Numbered from the stretch's first letter, positions 33,270 through 43,225 are shown. The stretch: 64,000 bases of DNA from an uncultured bacterium (GCA_949291515.1 CASEVY010000008.1:1-64000); one strand, 5' to 3'. Notes: generated from the letters alone by a model not told the origin. Numbers and translations are program-made.

Positions 33270-34919
33270 TTACAACACTTCTTTTAACTTCTCAAGCCCC
33301 GCGAGTACCGGCTTCTTTACGTGTACTTTTATCACTCTTCTGCCCTTCTCCGCGAGCGCTTTGAAATCACCCAACGCCTGCGCGTTTACCAAATCTTTAA
33401 AACCATAGGCCGCGCCCGGTATCTTTACGTCGTTGTCAGCGTCGGCAGAGATTATCAAAAACACACCGTTGTTGCCGTCGCCTTTGTGCAGCTGGCCAGT
33501 TGAATGTAAATACCTGGGCCCGTATCCGAACAATACCGCGTGTTTGCTCTGCGTCAAAAAGCCGTCTCTTACCGAGGCGAAAAGCTCGTCTGCCGCCTTG
33601 CTGTTGTGGACATAAGGCAGTATCGCCAAATAATCATTGCCGCTTAAAACTTTCTTTATGTCCGCACCCAAAGTAGACAAATTGATTTTGCCTTTTAAAT
33701 TATCAGATACGATTATATCCAAATAAGTTTCCTCGGAAGTTTTTCCGGCCGACAAATCGTTTAACAAATTCTTCGCTATGGTCTTGGCCGCCTGCACATT
33801 GGGCTGGTCGAACGGGTCTATACCCATAAGCGCGCCGCAAGCCGCGGTAGCCACTTCCCACAACAGGAACATTGAACCTATGGCGTATTTGTCTTTCATT
33901 TGAACTTCAAAGAAAGGATGGGCGGATTTCTTAAGTTCTTCCTTCTCTTCCGCTATTGCCTTAGAACAAGCGCAGTCGCAAGATACACAGGCAAATATTC
34001 TGTCGGATTTATAATCAAAACCTTTATGCAGCTTCTCGCCCGCCACCGGCACTACGCCCTTGTCTTCCTTGCCGGTCGATTCCGCCACCAGCTGCTCTAC
34101 CCACAGACCAAAAACTTCTATAGAAGAGGGCATTACCAAAGTAAGTTTATCCTTGCCCTCGGCGTAAGCGCCGCCCATCAAGGCGCCCAATTTTACCGCC
34201 GCGCCGGCTTTGTCGTTTTTAAACTCCTCGCCCGCTTGTTTGGCGGAAAGCAAAATCTTTTCTACATCAATGCCGCTTAAAGCCGCAGGCACCATACCGA
34301 AAAACGACAAGGCCGAAAATCTGCCGCCGATGTCGGATTTGTTGATAAATATTTTTCTGAATTTCTTCTCCGTCGCCAAAGTTTCAAGCCCGGTGCCGGG
34401 ATCGGTTATCGCGATAAAATTATCGCCGGCATTTTGCTTCAATTTGCTTACTTCGTCATAGAAATACGCAAATTGAGAAGAAGGCTCCACCGTACCGCCG
34501 GATTTGCTGGCAAAAATGAATAAAGTCTTGGCGGGATCAATTTTGTTTCTTACGGACGATACCCAGTCGGGGTTGGTGCTGTCCAATACCAAAAGTTCGG
34601 GCCAGCCTTCGCTCTTGCCGAAAATTACCCTTAAGACTTCAGGCGCCAAACTGCTGCCGCCCATACCCATTAAAACTACGTGATTAAATTCCTTTTTTGC
34701 ATCTTCGGCGAAGTTCTTTATCTCAGGAAGTCTTTGTAAAGTCCAGTCGTAAACTTCCGTCCAGCCGAGAGAATTGTTTATTATCTTTGTATGCGCTTCT
34801 TCGCTCTTCCATAAAGAAGCGTCATGATTATACAAACGCGCAGTAAAATCCGCGCTTTCCAATTTTGCCAAACCTTTATTTATTATTTCCTCAGCCGATT
34901 TATTGTAACTGACTTGCAT
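33270..34919 (-). CDS. pgi: Glucose-6-phosphate isomerase
   Basis: This 549-residue enzyme interconverts glucose-6-phosphate and fructose-6-phosphate. It has the SIS-domain pattern GMGGSSLAPEV (near 70) and FASKSGGTVEP (about 135), and a second SIS half with the K-x-x-x HAVLFGYGPRYLHSTGQLHKG motif. The sequence resembles the Pgi part of transaldolase-Pgi fusion proteins more than classic E. coli Pgi, but no transaldolase domain is attached. GAGGG lies before the ATG. The following genes rpiB and gmhA also act on sugar phosphates. Confidence 0.93.
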   Translation of the reverse strand: MQVSYNKSAEEIINKGLAKLESADFTARLYNHDASLWKSEEAHTKIINNSLGWTEVYDWTLQRLPEIKNFAEDAKKEFNHVVLMGMGGSSLAPEVLRVIFGKSEGWPELLVLDSTNPDWVSSVRNKIDPAKTLFIFASKSGGTVEPSSQFAYFYDEVSKLKQNAGDNFIAITDPGTGLETLATEKKFRKIFINKSDIGGRFSALSFFGMVPAALSGIDVEKILLSAKQAGEEFKNDKAGAAVKLGALMGGAYAEGKDKLTLVMPSSIEVFGLWVEQLVAESTGKEDKGVVPVAGEKLHKGFDYKSDRIFACVSCDCACSKAIAEEKEELKKSAHPFFEVQMKDKYAIGSMFLLWEVATAACGALMGIDPFDQPNVQAAKTIAKNLLNDLSAGKTSEETYLDIIVSDNLKGKINLSTLGADIKKVLSGNDYLAILPYVHNSKAADELFASVRDGFLTQSKHAVLFGYGPRYLHSTGQLHKGDGNNGVFLIISADADNDVKIPGAAYGFKDLVNAQALGDFKALAEKGRRVIKVHVKKPVLAGLEKLKEVL

Positions 34920-34940
34920 ATTTTCCCTCTTTAAAATAAT

Positions 34941-35405
34941 TTATTTAAAATTTTCGCTCTCGAACGCCTTCACCTTGCCGATACGCCGCTCGTGGCGTTG
35001 CTCGCCTTTGCAGAAATGCGCCCCTACAAAAGCCTTTACCAACTGCGGAACAAGCTCTTTGGCAGACGCGCCCAAAACCCGCGCGCCAAGGCATAATACG
35101 TTCATATCATCGTGCTCTACGCCCTGCGCCGCGCTGTATACGTCATGCGCGATAGACGCCCTTATCCCTTTAAACTTGCTCGCAGCTATACATATCCCTA
35201 TCCCGCTGCCGCAAATAAGTATGCCTCTTTGAGCTTTGCCTTGCTCAATGTCCAACGCGACCTTCTTTGCATAATCGGGATAGTCCGTACTTTCGCGGGA
35301 AAAAGTCCCCTCGTCTAATACTTCGTGCCCCAAACTCTTTAGAGTTTCAAGCACCAAATCTTTTATTTCAAAACCAGCGTGATCGCAACCCAAAGACACT
35401 ATCAT
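34941..35405 (-). CDS. rpiB: Ribose-5-phosphate isomerase B
   Basis: This 154-residue enzyme interconverts ribose-5-phosphate and ribulose-5-phosphate. Motifs: SLGCDHAGFEIK (D-H-A-G at the N-terminus), DYPDYA, the catalytic Cys in ILICGSGIGICIAASK, and the HDDMNVLCLGAR segment. Length is normal (about 145-155). It starts a few bases after gmhA and is co-directional with pgi. Confidence 0.97.
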   Translation of the reverse strand: MIVSLGCDHAGFEIKDLVLETLKSLGHEVLDEGTFSRESTDYPDYAKKVALDIEQGKAQRGILICGSGIGICIAASKFKGIRASIAHDVYSAAQGVEHDDMNVLCLGARVLGASAKELVPQLVKAFVGAHFCKGEQRHERRIGKVKAFESENFK

Positions 35406-35408
35406 AAG

Positions 35409-35966
35409 TTATATTTCCTTTTCCACCAACTCGCATAAAGTGTGCCCTATAAATATATGGCATTCCTGTATGCGCGGAGTATTGTTGCTCTTTACTATAA
35501 TCGGCAAGTCCGCCACATTCTTAATCGTACCGCCGTCCTTACCCAAAAAAGCCGCAGTATAGCAGCCTTTTAGTTTCGCCACTTCCAAAGCCTTGTGCAC
35601 GTTCTCGCTGTTGCCTGACGTCGATATGCCTATTACAACGTCTTCCTTCTTGGCAAAACCTTCTACCTGGCGAGAAAACGTTACGTCGTAACCGTAATCG
35701 TTGCCTATCGCCGTAATCGTAGAAGTATTAGTATTTAAAGCCAATGCCGGATAAGAACGCCTTTCCTTTTTGTATCGCCCCACAAATTCAGCCGCTATAT
35801 GCTGAGCATCGCCCGCACTGCCGCCGTTGCCCATTAAAATTACTTTGCCGCCGTTGCGGAAACTCTCCACTATCTTGACCGCCAATTCATTTATCTGAGG
35901 ACCCAAATTGTCGCCTACATATCTCAATACTTCTATCAGCTCGTTGCTCTCGTTCTTAGTGAACAT
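35409..35966 (-). CDS. gmhA: Phosphoheptose isomerase
   Basis: This 185-residue SIS-domain enzyme converts sedoheptulose-7-phosphate to D-glycero-heptose-7-phosphate for LPS inner core. Visible: GNGGSAGDAQHIAAEFVGR (active-site His and Glu), LALNTNTSTITAIGNDYGYD, GISTSGNSENV and QECHIFIGHTLCELVE. This supports a Gram-negative envelope. AGGAG precedes ATG. Lies between the Bat operon and rpiB. Confidence 0.95.
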   Translation of the reverse strand: MFTKNESNELIEVLRYVGDNLGPQINELAVKIVESFRNGGKVILMGNGGSAGDAQHIAAEFVGRYKKERRSYPALALNTNTSTITAIGNDYGYDVTFSRQVEGFAKKEDVVIGISTSGNSENVHKALEVAKLKGCYTAAFLGKDGGTIKNVADLPIIVKSNNTPRIQECHIFIGHTLCELVEKEI

Positions 35967-35969
35967 AAA

Positions 35970-36701
35970 TCAAATCTCCTCTATAGACTTGCTTAACACC
36001 CAACCCGAAGAATTGGTGTCTTTTATACTTACTTTATCCCATTCGCCTTTTCCGTCTTCAATCAAAAGCAAGTGCGCGCGCGGAACGGTTACGCTTACGG
36101 GAAAATTATCGCCGGGGCCGCTTCTAAGCTCCGCCCTGGGAACCGTAACTACCGCCACCCTTTGCGTATCGGACGGATATCTCGCCGCAAACCATACTCC
36201 CGATAAAACAAATATTCCCCCGCATATCAAAGCCGCAGTCTTGATTTTCCCGTTCTTCCCGCCAAAAAGATAGACCGCCAACAATATCGCGCCCAACCAA
36301 GCGAAAAACGCGCAAAGCCCTTTCAGTTCCGATACCGAATAGTAATGATATAAGTTAAAAACCATATCCGGTATGCCGTCGGGAACAAGTTTCTGACCAG
36401 TAGACTGCAAAGCAAACGCCAAATTATGCCTTATATCGCCGTCGCGCGGCAATATCTTAAAAGCGCGGAAGTAATAAACCAATGCCTTATCGCCGTCGCC
36501 TGCTTTAAAATAACTGTTTGCCAAATTGTACAAAACATAAGGATTGTCCGGCTCGGCTTCAGCCTCCCGCTGATAAAGCTCTACCGCGCCCAAATAATCG
36601 CCGGAATTATATTTTTCCGCCGCAGTCTGCGCGCCGCCATTGTCACCAGCCGTAAGCGGCATCGCAAAAAATAACAACACCGCCATTATAAATCCGCGCA
36701 T
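35970..36701 (-). CDS. batE: BatE-like TPR and SH3 protein
   Basis: The 243-residue product has a signal peptide, TPR motifs (AAEKYNSGDYLGAVELYQRE, YVLYNLANSYFKAGDGDKAL) at about 28-105, two membrane helices (residues 130-170) and a C-terminal bacterial SH3 domain (VVTVPRAELRSGPGDNFPV... GWVLSKSI). This is the domain layout of BatE in the Bacteroides aerotolerance operon. Envelope-located, probably assisting BatA/BatB. Starts on the TAATG overlap with batD, with GGAGG upstream. Confidence 0.85.
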   Translation of the reverse strand: MRGFIMAVLLFFAMPLTAGDNGGAQTAAEKYNSGDYLGAVELYQREAEAEPDNPYVLYNLANSYFKAGDGDKALVYYFRAFKILPRDGDIRHNLAFALQSTGQKLVPDGIPDMVFNLYHYYSVSELKGLCAFFAWLGAILLAVYLFGGKNGKIKTAALICGGIFVLSGVWFAARYPSDTQRVAVVTVPRAELRSGPGDNFPVSVTVPRAHLLLIEDGKGEWDKVSIKDTNSSGWVLSKSIEEI

Positions 36702-38494
36702 TATTTTACCTCCTTTTCCATTTCCTGTATCAGGCTCAAAGTCTTGCCCGCCGCCTCTTCCGCGGCTACCGTACTGTTGAGCGAACTGGAAGGAGCGTAT
36801 TTCAACATTTCAAATTCCTGCCAAAGCGTCTCCAAAGAGTACGCCGTCTGACTCTCCAATTTAAGCTGACGCGCACATTCCGATATCGACCTTATACCTA
36901 TCGGCTTGCCCAATTTCATCTCTATATATTTCGTCAAAATCTGCGATACTTCCGCCACCGTCTTGGCTTTAAGCAAGGCTTTCTTCGCCGTAAGAAACGC
37001 CTTCTTCTTGGAAAACAGCGGTATTTCGCTGTTTAATAAAACGTAAACCAACCCGCTAGCCGCAAGCAATACGAATATCAAATAGTGCCATTTGCCCAAT
37101 GCGCCGAAACCGCTCGCAAATGCGCTGAAAAGCGATATATCGCCCTCTTTTATATATCTTATGTCTTGAAGTATCTGCTCTACTCCGCCGTTGGGGCTCT
37201 GCGCCGAAGCGCTGGAAAAAGATATCGGCGAAGCGGACGCATTGGACGAAGGGCTCACTTCCAAATCTATTGCGTTTGATTTTATCGTTTTGTAACGCTT
37301 ATCCTTAACGTCAAAATAGCTGAACTCTATAGGCGGTATCGCAAATACGCCCGAAGCGCGTGGAACTATTACCGTCTTATATACTTTGGTCCCGCCCAAT
37401 ATATTGCCCGTTACCTTGCTGGTGAAAGAAGACGTGGTATCATAAACCCTGAAACTCTTGCCCAAATCCGGGACCGGAACATCGCCAACAGCACGCATAT
37501 TGCCCTGCCCTTTCACCGTTATAGTAAGAGTTATCGGCTCGCCTGCCTGCGGAGTTTGATTGTCCACCGACGCCTTTATGCTATAATCGCTGCCTACGGC
37601 ATTATAAAAAGACTTCGGCCTGCCCTCCATAGGTAAAGGCAATATGTTTATCCCTATAGGTTTGCTGCTTACTTTCTTCACCTCGCTCTTGGAAGACGAA
37701 AAGAAAGAATAGAACGGATCAAATATATCGCCCACAGTCCTGTATTCTACTGTGGCCGGCCCTATCGTCGCCTTGCCGGGCAATATGCCGAATACCGCCA
37801 AATCAAACTGGGTATATACATACTGCCTGCCGTTTATAACTTCAAACTCCTGCTTGGATCCCAACTCCTCAAAAACCAAGCCTTCCATCTTCGGCCTGTC
37901 GTACATCGGGCTGCCGGTTGTGCTCTGAGATTGGTAAAACCGTACTTTAAGATTTATTTGTTCGTTTATATAGGCGCTGTTCTTATCTACGGAAGCCGTC
38001 ATAAAAAACGCGGGTTTATCGTCTTTGGAAGCCGGCGAACTGGGCTTTAATTTAATTTCCTTGGTGCTCTTTGAGGAATCGTTCTTCTTCATCAAAGAGG
38101 CTTCTGCATTACCCGTCTGCGTGCGCGACACCTCTACCGTTATAGGCTCGGTAAGATAATTCTTCCCGTCTACCGTTACCGTAAAAGCGTCTATTTCCGA
38201 TTTGCCCGCAAAACGCGGTATCAATATATAATTAAACTGCTGAGTGGCGTTTATCTTGCCGTTTATCATACTGATATTACGGCTCTGCCCCGAAGAATAT
38301 ATATTAAAATTCGGCAAAGACGGCATCTGTGACACTTCCACTTCCGTAGAAGAAGACTTTACCGTTATGGTAAGCTGTATCTCCTCAGAAAGGTCTATAT
38401 TGGTCTTATCGGCATAGACGTCTATATCCACCTGGCCGAAGCCCATCGCCGCCGTCAACAGAAAAACACAAATTATAAAAAATCTCTTTAGCAT
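36701..38494 (-). CDS. batD: BatD-like oxygen-tolerance protein
   Basis: The 597-residue product has a signal peptide (cleavage near MGFGQVD) and a periplasmic set of beta domains typical of BatD. The repeated pattern is VDIDVYADKTNIDLSEEIQL, FFMTASVDKNSAYINEQINL and YSIKASVDNQTPQAGEPITL. One membrane helix follows near residue 475 (WHYLIFVLLAASGLVYVLL), then a cytoplasmic C-terminus. Proposed to sit in the inner membrane beside the BatA/B VWA proteins. The biochemical role is not established in the family. Abuts batE (TAATG) and batC. Confidence 0.9.
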   Translation of the reverse strand: MLKRFFIICVFLLTAAMGFGQVDIDVYADKTNIDLSEEIQLTITVKSSSTEVEVSQMPSLPNFNIYSSGQSRNISMINGKINATQQFNYILIPRFAGKSEIDAFTVTVDGKNYLTEPITVEVSRTQTGNAEASLMKKNDSSKSTKEIKLKPSSPASKDDKPAFFMTASVDKNSAYINEQINLKVRFYQSQSTTGSPMYDRPKMEGLVFEELGSKQEFEVINGRQYVYTQFDLAVFGILPGKATIGPATVEYRTVGDIFDPFYSFFSSSKSEVKKVSSKPIGINILPLPMEGRPKSFYNAVGSDYSIKASVDNQTPQAGEPITLTITVKGQGNMRAVGDVPVPDLGKSFRVYDTTSSFTSKVTGNILGGTKVYKTVIVPRASGVFAIPPIEFSYFDVKDKRYKTIKSNAIDLEVSPSSNASASPISFSSASAQSPNGGVEQILQDIRYIKEGDISLFSAFASGFGALGKWHYLIFVLLAASGLVYVLLNSEIPLFSKKKAFLTAKKALLKAKTVAEVSQILTKYIEMKLGKPIGIRSISECARQLKLESQTAYSLETLWQEFEMLKYAPSSSLNSTVAAEEAAGKTLSLIQEMEKEVK

Positions 38495-38495
38495 A

Positions 38496-39170
38496 CTACC
38501 AATCCTTTTCCACTTCGCTCGCGCCGCCCGCCGCGGACATATTTCTCTTATCCTGATTCACGTGCTCCTTGCTCATTTGAAGGATATTATCGGCTTCGGA
38601 CTGAGATAGTTTCCGTTCGGAATCGTTCTCGCCTTCTTGGCTTTGGTCCTGTTCTTCTTTATTGCCGCTTTTATCGTTATTGTCGGAATTGTCCTGTTTA
38701 TCCTGCTGCTGCTTGTTATCGCCCTGATTGTCGTTCTTGTCCTGTTGATCCTTTTGGTTTTGCTGTTCCTGCAAAATAAACTGTAAATTGTGCAAAGCCT
38801 CTTTGTCGTCCCTGTTGAGAAGCAAAGCCGACCTCAAACTTTTAACCGCCGCTTCGCTGTCGCCGCGGTTATAGTACGCGTTAGCCGCATTGTAATAGGC
38901 GTCCTGCTTAAATTCTTCGCTGTCTTTTAAAGCGTCATAGGCCTGCAAAGCGCCGTCGTAATCCTGCAAGCGGTAAAGCGCAGCGCCGGAGTTATAAAAA
39001 CCTTTTTCCGGCTCGCCGTTCTCCACCGCTTTATTGTAATATTCGAACGCCTCGCCGTACTTTTCCTTATCGTAGGCTTTGTTGCCTTTGCGCAAATCGC
39101 TGCTGCCGCCCGCATTTGCCGCGGCGGCCGAAACTGCCAAAAAGCATATCAAAACAAACAATTTACGCAT
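38496..39170 (-). CDS. batC: BatC-like TPR protein
   Basis: The 224-residue product has a signal peptide (MRKLFVLICFLAVSAAAANAG), three TPRs (LRKGNKAYDKEKYGEAFEYY, GFYNSGAALYRLQDYDGAL, AYYNAANAYYNRGDSEAAVK) and a highly polar Gln/Asp/Asn/Lys-rich stretch (QQNQKDQQDKNDNQGDNKQQ...) before a short C-terminal part, the usual BatC form. Probably a periplasmic scaffold for the complex. Confidence 0.88.
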   Translation of the reverse strand: MRKLFVLICFLAVSAAAANAGGSSDLRKGNKAYDKEKYGEAFEYYNKAVENGEPEKGFYNSGAALYRLQDYDGALQAYDALKDSEEFKQDAYYNAANAYYNRGDSEAAVKSLRSALLLNRDDKEALHNLQFILQEQQNQKDQQDKNDNQGDNKQQQDKQDNSDNNDKSGNKEEQDQSQEGENDSERKLSQSEADNILQMSKEHVNQDKRNMSAAGGASEVEKDW

Positions 39171-39176
39171 ATATCC

Positions 39177-40178
39177 TTATTTTACCTTTCTTAAAGCAAT
39201 AAGTATAGAGCTCAACACCAATACAAAACCTATAAAAAGCGGGATCTGATACCTGTTCTTGTACAGTATGCTGCCATTTACCAAAGAAGAGCTTTTATCC
39301 AACATCAGCATTTGGCGGTAAACCTCTTCCGCCGTCTGCTGAGGGCCGTTAAACTTTATATACGCCCCGCCGGTGGACGAAGCCAAGTTTATCAAACTTT
39401 GCTCGTCTAGCTTGGTAAGGACGGTTTTGCCGTTCTTATCCTTCTTGTAGCCTTTGACGCCGTTCTCTTTTATGGGGATAAGTTCGCCGTCCGTACTGCC
39501 TATACCCACGGCTATTATCTTTATATCGTTGTCGCGCGCCGTTTTTAAGGCCGCCTGCAAATCCTTGGGGTTATGATCTTCTCCGTCAGTCACAAGCACA
39601 AGCGCCTTGCTGCCGGGATACGGAGAAAGCATTTTAGCCGCCAAATTTACAGCGGGCGAGAGCTCCGTACCTGGCATAGGCAGCATATTGACGCTTAACC
39701 CCTGCGCCAGAACCTTTAAAGCGCCGACATCGCTCGTAACCGGGCTTTGCATAAAAGCCTTGGACGTAAACGCCACTATCCCCACACGCTCGCGCGCCAA
39801 GTTGTCTATTAACATAGAAAGCATAGTCTTTGCGCCGTCCATTCTGTTGGGTTTGACGTCCTCGGCCAACATAGAAAGCGACACGTCTACCGCTATTACC
39901 GCCTGGGAATAGCTGGCCTCCACGTCTATCTTCTGACGCCCCCACTGCGGACCGGCCAAAGCAAGAAAAAAGAAAAACAATCCGCTCAAAAACAATATGT
40001 CTTTCAATTTCCTGCGGAATTTCAATTCCTGCGGTATCAATTTGGAGTAATTCTCCGCACTGAAAAGCGCGCGTTTTATCTTTTCCCCTCGTACCGCGCC
40101 CAAATACCACAGCGCGCCCAACAGCGCCGCCGTGAATACCATATAGATGAATATTGAAGGACTATTAAACAGTTCCAT
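39177..40178 (-). CDS. batB: BatB-like VWA membrane protein
   Basis: The 333-residue product has two N-terminal membrane helices and one at the C-terminus enclosing a von Willebrand A domain. The MIDAS motif reads DVSLSM (D-x-S-x-S) near residue 94, with TDGEDHN as the third metal loop. The VWA domain faces the periplasm or cytoplasm and is thought to recruit MoxR or substrate. Follows batA within 5 bp. Confidence 0.92.
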   Translation of the reverse strand: MELFNSPSIFIYMVFTAALLGALWYLGAVRGEKIKRALFSAENYSKLIPQELKFRRKLKDILFLSGLFFFFLALAGPQWGRQKIDVEASYSQAVIAVDVSLSMLAEDVKPNRMDGAKTMLSMLIDNLARERVGIVAFTSKAFMQSPVTSDVGALKVLAQGLSVNMLPMPGTELSPAVNLAAKMLSPYPGSKALVLVTDGEDHNPKDLQAALKTARDNDIKIIAVGIGSTDGELIPIKENGVKGYKKDKNGKTVLTKLDEQSLINLASSTGGAYIKFNGPQQTAEEVYRQMLMLDKSSSLVNGSILYKNRYQIPLFIGFVLVLSSILIALRKVK

Positions 40179-40182
40179 ATTA

Positions 40183-41289
40183 TTAAGGTATCTTTATAAA
40201 TATAAACTTATCCGCTATGAAAGCCGCTATCAACAACAATATGGCAGCGACTAAAGCGGGCTTGTAATTATCCGTATAGTTAAGCTGTAAAGATGCATCG
40301 AACTCCGTCTTTTCCAACTCGTTTATCCGCGTATATATATTCTGCAGTTCCGCATTGTTCTTGGCCCTAAAGAAATCCCCGCCAGTTTCCTTGGCTATCT
40401 GCATTAAAGCAGCCTCTGATTCGGGCGAAGGCGGAGGAAGCTGCGTCATCGTAGATACCGGCCCGAATATACTCTGCGTATTTACCTTCATATCGGCCGG
40501 ATCGCCGCTGGCTATAGAAATAGTATATATCTTTATACCGTGCGCGGCCGCCGCTTTCGCCGCCGCTATAGGATCGACCATTCCCGTATTATTCTCTCCG
40601 TCGGTAAGAAGTATTATGGTCTTGCTTTTTGCGATACTGTCCTTTAAGTGCTTGGCCGAGACGGCTATCGCATCGCCTATCGCCGTACCCAGTTGATCGG
40701 AAAGCATATCTATATTGATCAGATCTATATATTCCTTAACCGCGAAATAATCCAATGTCAACGGGCACTGCAGCATCGCCGAACCCGCAAATACTACCAC
40801 GCCTATGCGGTCAGTAGCCCTCTTATCCACGAATTCGGACGCAGTACTCTTGGCTGCGGCCATTCTGTCGGGCTTGAAATCCAATGCCGCCATACTGCCT
40901 GAGGTATCTATCGTCAACATTATATCCACACCTTTGGCAGGAGGAAGAACGCTCTTTCCCTCTTTTCGGGGGCGGCTTAAAGCCAATACGCTCAAAAATA
41001 ATGCGGTTATACATAAACCCAAAGGCAGCCATTTGGCCAATTTGACCAATGGCGAATCTTCAAATTTTACGCCTTTGCCCAAAGGATATTTTACCGCAGG
41101 CGCAAAAAATTTCCGCACCAGCACCGCCGATATGCCCGCGCACAACAGTATTATCATAAGCAACATAAAATACGGACTGCCCAAACTGCTGCCGCCTATA
41201 AATATCAACGCCAAAAGCAATAACGCCACCACCCCGCCTATGGCGGCCAGCACGTTATAGATAACAGGCATTAAATTATCTTTGCGCAT
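40183..41289 (-). CDS. batA: BatA-like VWA membrane protein
   Basis: The 368-residue product has N-terminal membrane helices (residues about 13-50 and 90-107), a VWA domain with intact MIDAS DTSGSMAALDF and LTDGENNTG, and a C-terminal helix. Paralogue of batB. The ATG at 41289 was kept. A second ATG six codons on is possible. Confidence 0.92.
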   Translation of the reverse strand: MRKDNLMPVIYNVLAAIGGVVALLLLALIFIGGSSLGSPYFMLLMIILLCAGISAVLVRKFFAPAVKYPLGKGVKFEDSPLVKLAKWLPLGLCITALFLSVLALSRPRKEGKSVLPPAKGVDIMLTIDTSGSMAALDFKPDRMAAAKSTASEFVDKRATDRIGVVVFAGSAMLQCPLTLDYFAVKEYIDLINIDMLSDQLGTAIGDAIAVSAKHLKDSIAKSKTIILLTDGENNTGMVDPIAAAKAAAAHGIKIYTISIASGDPADMKVNTQSIFGPVSTMTQLPPPSPESEAALMQIAKETGGDFFRAKNNAELQNIYTRINELEKTEFDASLQLNYTDNYKPALVAAILLLIAAFIADKFIFIKIP

Positions 41290-41291
41290 AT

Positions 41292-42344
41292 TTACAGTTC
41301 AACCTCTTTTATTTCGTCTTTGGAGCCGCCCTCCAACCTGGGCGGACGCGTATCTATTATTATGCTGCGCATATTGCTTATGTCGCAGTCGCGCTGCGCT
41401 TGCGTGGGTTCGACTTTGGCAAATTTTACGTAGTCGGCCGAACGCTGCAATTCGTCAAGCTGCCTGATATCGCCTTTAAACTCGGGCGTTTTCTTTAATA
41501 TCCTAAGCAAATCCCTGCTGGTATAATTGTGCGCCTGCACGTCGAACCTAAGCGTAAGATAATCGCGGAGTATATCTATCATATTAACGTAAAAAGCCTT
41601 ATATTCACCCTCATTCCACAAATTGCCGGCAAGAAGATGATCCAATCTGTCCAGCGCGATTATATCCAAAGGACGTTTGTCTTCCTCAAAGGCTTTCAAA
41701 AGCGCGGCCTTGTCGTAAGGGCGGCGGCGCATATATGCCATATATCCGCCAGCCAAAAGCGCGGCTATAGTCAAAAACCAAAAAATATTCCAATAGTTAA
41801 AAGGACGATACGGCGAGCGAATGTCCAACAATTTCTTGTCTTTTATTCCCGTATCCACCGCTTTAACTTCCGCGTTTACCGCCTTGCTTACATAACGAGT
41901 ACCGTCTTGAGCGGTAAAAGTAAGCGCCGTAAAAGTAGATATCCCCAAAGAAAACGGTACGGCCTTTATTTCTATATTAAGCCCGCTCTCGTCCGAATCA
42001 GCAGAAAGTATCTCAAAATCTTTTTGGCTGTAAGACTCTTTATCCAAAACCGCGCGCTGCGGCAAAGTGATATAGGCCGAAAAATCCCCCGCCAGCGACA
42101 ATTCCTTGGGGAAAGAACTAAATTCAATCTCTTCGATTTCAGCCTCTTCGGAACCTTTATCGGCCAGCTCCTCGCCAGGCGCTTCGTCTTGAACGGCGCC
42201 GCCATTTTCGGCGCTGTCTGTAACGACAGCCGCTTCAACCGGAAGCTCCTCGCCGGAAACGCCTTCTGGAACTGATTCCTGCGCAAAAAGAGGCAATGCC
42301 CCCATTAACAAAATTATTGCGGCAGTATTAATAATTTTCCTCAT
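41292..42344 (-). CDS. Bat-operon accessory membrane protein (DUF4381-like)
   Basis: The start at MRKIINTAAIILLMG gives a clean signal peptide (cleavage near LFAQE) and a TAATG overlap with the upstream DUF58 gene. 350 residues. A low-complexity acidic stretch (GEELPVEAAVV...EEAEIEEIEF) leads to a beta-rich periplasmic domain, a membrane helix near 215 (WNIFWFLTIAALLAGGYMAYM), and a cytoplasmic helical domain (LDHLLAGNLWNEGEYKAFYV, ILRDYLTLRFDVQAHNYTSR) typical of proteins between DUF58 and BatA. Function unknown. Confidence 0.8.
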   Translation of the reverse strand: MRKIINTAAIILLMGALPLFAQESVPEGVSGEELPVEAAVVTDSAENGGAVQDEAPGEELADKGSEEAEIEEIEFSSFPKELSLAGDFSAYITLPQRAVLDKESYSQKDFEILSADSDESGLNIEIKAVPFSLGISTFTALTFTAQDGTRYVSKAVNAEVKAVDTGIKDKKLLDIRSPYRPFNYWNIFWFLTIAALLAGGYMAYMRRRPYDKAALLKAFEEDKRPLDIIALDRLDHLLAGNLWNEGEYKAFYVNMIDILRDYLTLRFDVQAHNYTSRDLLRILKKTPEFKGDIRQLDELQRSADYVKFAKVEPTQAQRDCDISNMRSIIIDTRPPRLEGGSKDEIKEVEL

Positions 42345-43225
42345 TATCGCCTCAACTTCTTCGCGCGCTGTTTGAAAAATTTGATTACGGGTTCTATTAC
42401 GTCGCCTTCCGCCTCTACCTGTATATACTGGCACCCCGTAAGATAAAACAGTCTCAGCGCGGCATCGTTCTTATACTGTTTGTCGGCAGTTATATAGCCC
42501 GCCTGTCTAGACGACAAATACACCATCGCCCTGCTCCCGTTTTCCAAGGCTTCAAGCTCTATAAATCCGGGCAGGGACGGAAATTCGTCCTCCAGCCGGT
42601 CGCGTACAACTACCGGTATCAAGTCGAACTTGCGCGCCGCCAATTTGAAAGATTTCTCGTAATCTGAAGCAAAAAAATCCGAAAGCAGCAACAATATGCC
42701 TTTGCGTTTTATCATTCGGTTTAAGCTGTCTAAACACAAAGATATATTCGTGCCCTTGCTCTTAGGTTTAAACGCCAAAAGCTCCCTTATTATCCTAAGG
42801 ACATGCCTCTTGCCCTTCTTAGGCGGGATATACAACTCGATTTGATCGGAAAAAAGAAGCAGCCCGACCTTATCATTGTTCTTTATAGCGGAAAAAGCGA
42901 ATATCGCCCCCAATTCCGCCACCACATCGCTCTTAAACTTGCCAGTAGAGCCGAAATACTGCGAACCGGATACGTCGCACGCTATTATCAAGCTCAGTTC
43001 GCGTTCTTCGTTAAATTTCTTTACGAACGTGCCGCCAGTTCTGGCCGATACGTTCCAGTCTATAGAGCGCACGTCATCGCCGGGTATATATTGCCTAACT
43101 TCCGCAAATTCTATACCCTGCCCTTTGAAAACGCTTAAGTATTCGCCGGCGAAAGTTTCGCTGACCAACTTGCCGGTTTCTATTTCTATCCGGCGAACAC
43201 GTTTCAATATGTCTGAGGTCTGCAT
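42344..43225 (-). CDS. DUF58 protein (VWA-like partner of MoxR)
   Basis: The 293-residue product has the DUF58 signature GDDVRSIDWNVSART with F-V-K-K-F-N-E-E-R-E-L directly after, and a degenerate VWA-like fold (IIACDVSGSQYF). DUF58 proteins are the constant neighbours of MoxR ATPases and probably act as the bridge to their targets. Overlaps moxR and the next gene by TAATG junctions, indicating tight translational coupling. Confidence 0.95.
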   Translation of the reverse strand: MQTSDILKRVRRIEIETGKLVSETFAGEYLSVFKGQGIEFAEVRQYIPGDDVRSIDWNVSARTGGTFVKKFNEERELSLIIACDVSGSQYFGSTGKFKSDVVAELGAIFAFSAIKNNDKVGLLLFSDQIELYIPPKKGKRHVLRIIRELLAFKPKSKGTNISLCLDSLNRMIKRKGILLLLSDFFASDYEKSFKLAARKFDLIPVVVRDRLEDEFPSLPGFIELEALENGSRAMVYLSSRQAGYITADKQYKNDAALRLFYLTGCQYIQVEAEGDVIEPVIKFFKQRAKKLRR